The notes below the pieces were generated by a model that did not search any database, was not told where the DNA came from, and worked only from the letters and a program-made list of their open reading frames with translations. From contig NYVB01000189.1 of NCBI GenBank assembly GCA_002684315.1, positions 1 through 6,485 of the forward strand: a stretch of 6,485 bases of DNA, written 5' to 3'. A program made the translations under genes and the position numbers. The stretch is from Planctomycetaceae bacterium. Lineage in GTDB: Bacteria > Planctomycetota > Phycisphaerae > Phycisphaerales > SM1A02. Below are positions 5,194-6,485 of the stretch, in pieces; position 1 is the stretch's first letter; each line of letters opens with the position of its first letter.

Positions 5194-5949
5194 TCAGGAG
5201 CACATGCCCCATCGGGCGAGGATGATCGTGAGGTCCGCACCATCGACGGTTCCGCTTTCATCAAGATCGAAGGTCGGATTGTCACTTCCCCAATACCCGA
5301 GAATACCCGCGAGATCGGTACCGCCGACCACCCCATCGCCATCGAGGTCACCGAGGCATGGTGGTTCGCCACCTTCGTAGGTGACGACGAGGGTCGGCTT
5401 CAGAGAACCGACGTTGTAGATCTGGAGCGTCGACGATCGATAGAGCGCCATCGCCACGTGCGACTGATCCGAATCCTGGAAGAACGAAGTGGGCAACCCG
5501 AAGGAATGCGACATGCCATTGGAGAAGTAGGCACTCTGTGTGTGCATCGGCGAGTTGTAGGTCAGAAGTGCCGAAGAGATTCCAAGCGCGGACGAACTGG
5601 TCTGGCGCAGATAGAGCACCGCCGAACCAGCAACGCCACTTTGCTTGTTCAGTTGAATACGGGCATCCAGCACGGTGGCTCCGACAGGCATGACGGGCAT
5701 CTCGAACACCCAGTTGGCGACATCCTTGCCGCCCATGCAGTAGCCCCCCATGCTCTCGCAGGTCTCCGTCCAGAGCGCACCCGAACTCGAACTCCAGGCG
5801 TCGAGGGTGCAGCAGTCTTGAAAGGTGTAATCCGCATAGAGCCGGCCTGAGGATGTCGGCGCCACGGCCACCTGCTCCTCTGCAATGACCAAAGTGGATC
5901 CAAGCAGCAGCAGATTTAGAAAAGCCAGTCTGGCGATGCCATTGTTCAT
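5194..5949 (-). CDS. Exported cysteine-cluster/DNRLRE-like protein, dockerin tail
   Basis: The 251-residue product starts MNNGIARLAFLNLLLLGSTL with a likely signal-peptide cut after VIA (residue 23). The cysteine cluster is DCC at 45-47, C64 and C71, nearly the same spacing as in the downstream paralog. NWVFEMPVMPVGATVLDARI (79-98) matches the paralog's DNRLRE-like strands, and LVVTYEGG (187-194) closes that domain. The tail has DLDGDGVVGGTDL..ILGYWG and DLDESGTVDGADL..ILARWG; the first unit has Gly in place of the usual Asp at position 9. GGAG (5957-5960) is 7 bp before the ATG. It is the first gene of a two-gene operon with a 90-bp gap to the next gene, no terminator between them, and a candidate promoter about 85-110 bp upstream. 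Probably exported; partner and ligand unknown. Confidence 0.85.
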   Translation of the reverse strand: MNNGIARLAFLNLLLLGSTLVIAEEQVAVAPTSSGRLYADYTFQDCCTLDAWSSSSGALWTETCESMGGYCMGGKDVANWVFEMPVMPVGATVLDARIQLNKQSGVAGSAVLYLRQTSSSALGISSALLTYNSPMHTQSAYFSNGMSHSFGLPTSFFQDSDQSHVAMALYRSSTLQIYNVGSLKPTLVVTYEGGEPPCLGDLDGDGVVGGTDLAGILGYWGSDNPTFDLDESGTVDGADLTIILARWGMCS

Positions 5950-6016
5950 CTTGAAGCTCCAGGCGAGATGTTTTTAGAATGGGATCGAGGCGTTCAAACA
6001 AACGATTCGATAAAAC

Positions 6017-6027
6017 GCACTCAGTGC
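6017..6027. promoter_or_regulatory. Short inverted repeat next to the promoter
   Basis: GCACT-C-AGTGC is a perfect 5-bp inverted repeat around one base. It lies just downstream of the candidate -10 box at 6033-6038, overlapping the expected transcription start on the minus strand. This is where an operator would act, but an 11-bp palindrome is short and could be chance. Confidence 0.25.
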
Positions 6028-6032
6028 ATATC

Positions 6033-6061
6033 AGTATGACCCACTTCAATGGGCCTTGCAA
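6033..6061 (-). promoter_or_regulatory. Candidate promoter of the 5949-4348 operon
   Basis: On the minus strand TTGCAA (6061-6056), a 17-bp spacer and CATACT (6038-6033) each match the sigma-70 consensus at 4 of 6 positions. The region 5950-6194 is more AT-rich than its surroundings and contains no gene. The leader would be about 75 nt. Confidence 0.5.
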
Positions 6062-6194
6062 CAAACCAGACGAAATTCTTGCGTCAGAACAAGCGTGGTC
6101 AATGGCTTTCTAAGCCCCTTGAACCACACTCTTGACCCAAAAACGCTGTTTGAAAAATGTGCTCAAAATGACCGCAGGACCATCCCAAACACCC

Positions 6195-6485
6195 TCAGTG
6201 GGCAGGCGTCTTGGCGAAGAGATTGATCACGATGACTCCGGCGATGATCAGCCCCATGCCGAGAATCGTCCAGCGATCCGGCATCTCCTTGTAGAAGATC
6301 GCCCCACTGAAGGCGATCAGAACGATGCCCACTCCGGACCAGATCGCATAGGCGATGCCGATTGGGATCTTGTCCAGGCACAATGTCAGGAGATAAAAGG
6401 ACAGGATGTAGCCGACGATCACCAGCACCGTGGGCCAGGGACGGGTGAAGGAATCGGATGCCTTCAAAGCGCTGGTGGCGATCAC
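6195..6485 (-). CDS. SMR-family small multidrug efflux transporter (5' end cut)
   Basis: The visible 96 residues match the EmrE/QacE branch of the small multidrug resistance family, which exports cationic drugs or quaternary compounds across the inner membrane in exchange for protons, as an antiparallel dimer. The hallmark IPIGIAYAIWSGVGIVLIAF is at 40-59. Y26, Y46 and W49 here correspond to EmrE Tyr40, Tyr60 and Trp63, a constant offset of 14. The window edge therefore removes about 14 N-terminal residues, including the essential membrane Glu14, which should be encoded right at the boundary. The GTG at 6485-6483 is internal (the Val after that Glu), not the start. TM2, TM3 and TM4 lie near 17-37, 42-64 and 72-90. 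Total length would be about 110, normal for the family. No clear terminator follows. The Gdx/SugE branch is less likely given the AYAIWSGVG signature. Confidence 0.92.
   Translation of the reverse strand: MIATSALKASDSFTRPWPTVLVIVGYILSFYLLTLCLDKIPIGIAYAIWSGVGIVLIAFSGAIFYKEMPDRWTILGMGLIIAGVIVINLFAKTPAH

Overview
The window looks like chromosomal DNA from a marine planctomycete of the Phycisphaerae (Phycisphaerales) type. The basis is the GC-rich composition, the many small exported proteins ending in dockerin-like tails of the form DLNGDxxVDGADLxxLLxxWG, a PEP-CTERM-like tail (VPAP, hydrophobic stretch, RPRRR), and a membrane protein with a CPxC...CPxC zinc ribbon of the kind common in that group. 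This assignment is inferred from protein style; no rRNA or marker gene is present.

Layout. Bases 1-963 hold no intact gene. They are a graveyard: a promoter-like element facing left out of the window, the last 47 codons of a 4-hydroxyphenylpyruvate dioxygenase gene, the first 25 codons of what looks like a tyrosine recombinase, and two sites with paired TGCTGAC heptamers 12 bp apart. Bases 964-1509 (+) encode an exported PEP-CTERM-like protein, followed by a tight hairpin and a strong rho-independent terminator. On the minus strand, 2823-1826 is a two-gene operon of small exported paralogs with single dockerin-like motifs, trailed at 1850-1707 by the 3' remnant of a third dockerin gene in another frame. 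Bases 2862-3140 form a second, diverged copy of the 1-483 segment. Bases 4025-3132 (-) encode a zinc-ribbon membrane protein. Bases 5949-4348 (-) form a second operon of two 251-residue exported paralogs, each with a conserved cysteine cluster, a DNRLRE-like beta domain and a tandem dockerin-like tail; a candidate promoter precedes it and a U-tailed terminator ends it. The right edge carries most of an SMR-family multidrug efflux gene, cut by the window boundary only about 14 residues after its expected start.

How it fits together. Most of the window appears devoted to a lineage-specific, duplicating set of cell-surface or secreted proteins that share C-terminal tails. No cohesin, polysaccharide lyase or sortase is visible, so the tails cannot be assigned to a cellulosome; they more likely serve sorting, anchoring or calcium-stabilised assembly. 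The most interesting signals are the segmental duplication (1-483 versus 2862-3140), the gene fragments trapped in it, the paired heptamer sites beside the recombinase fragment, and signs that dockerin tails are being shuffled between neighbouring genes.
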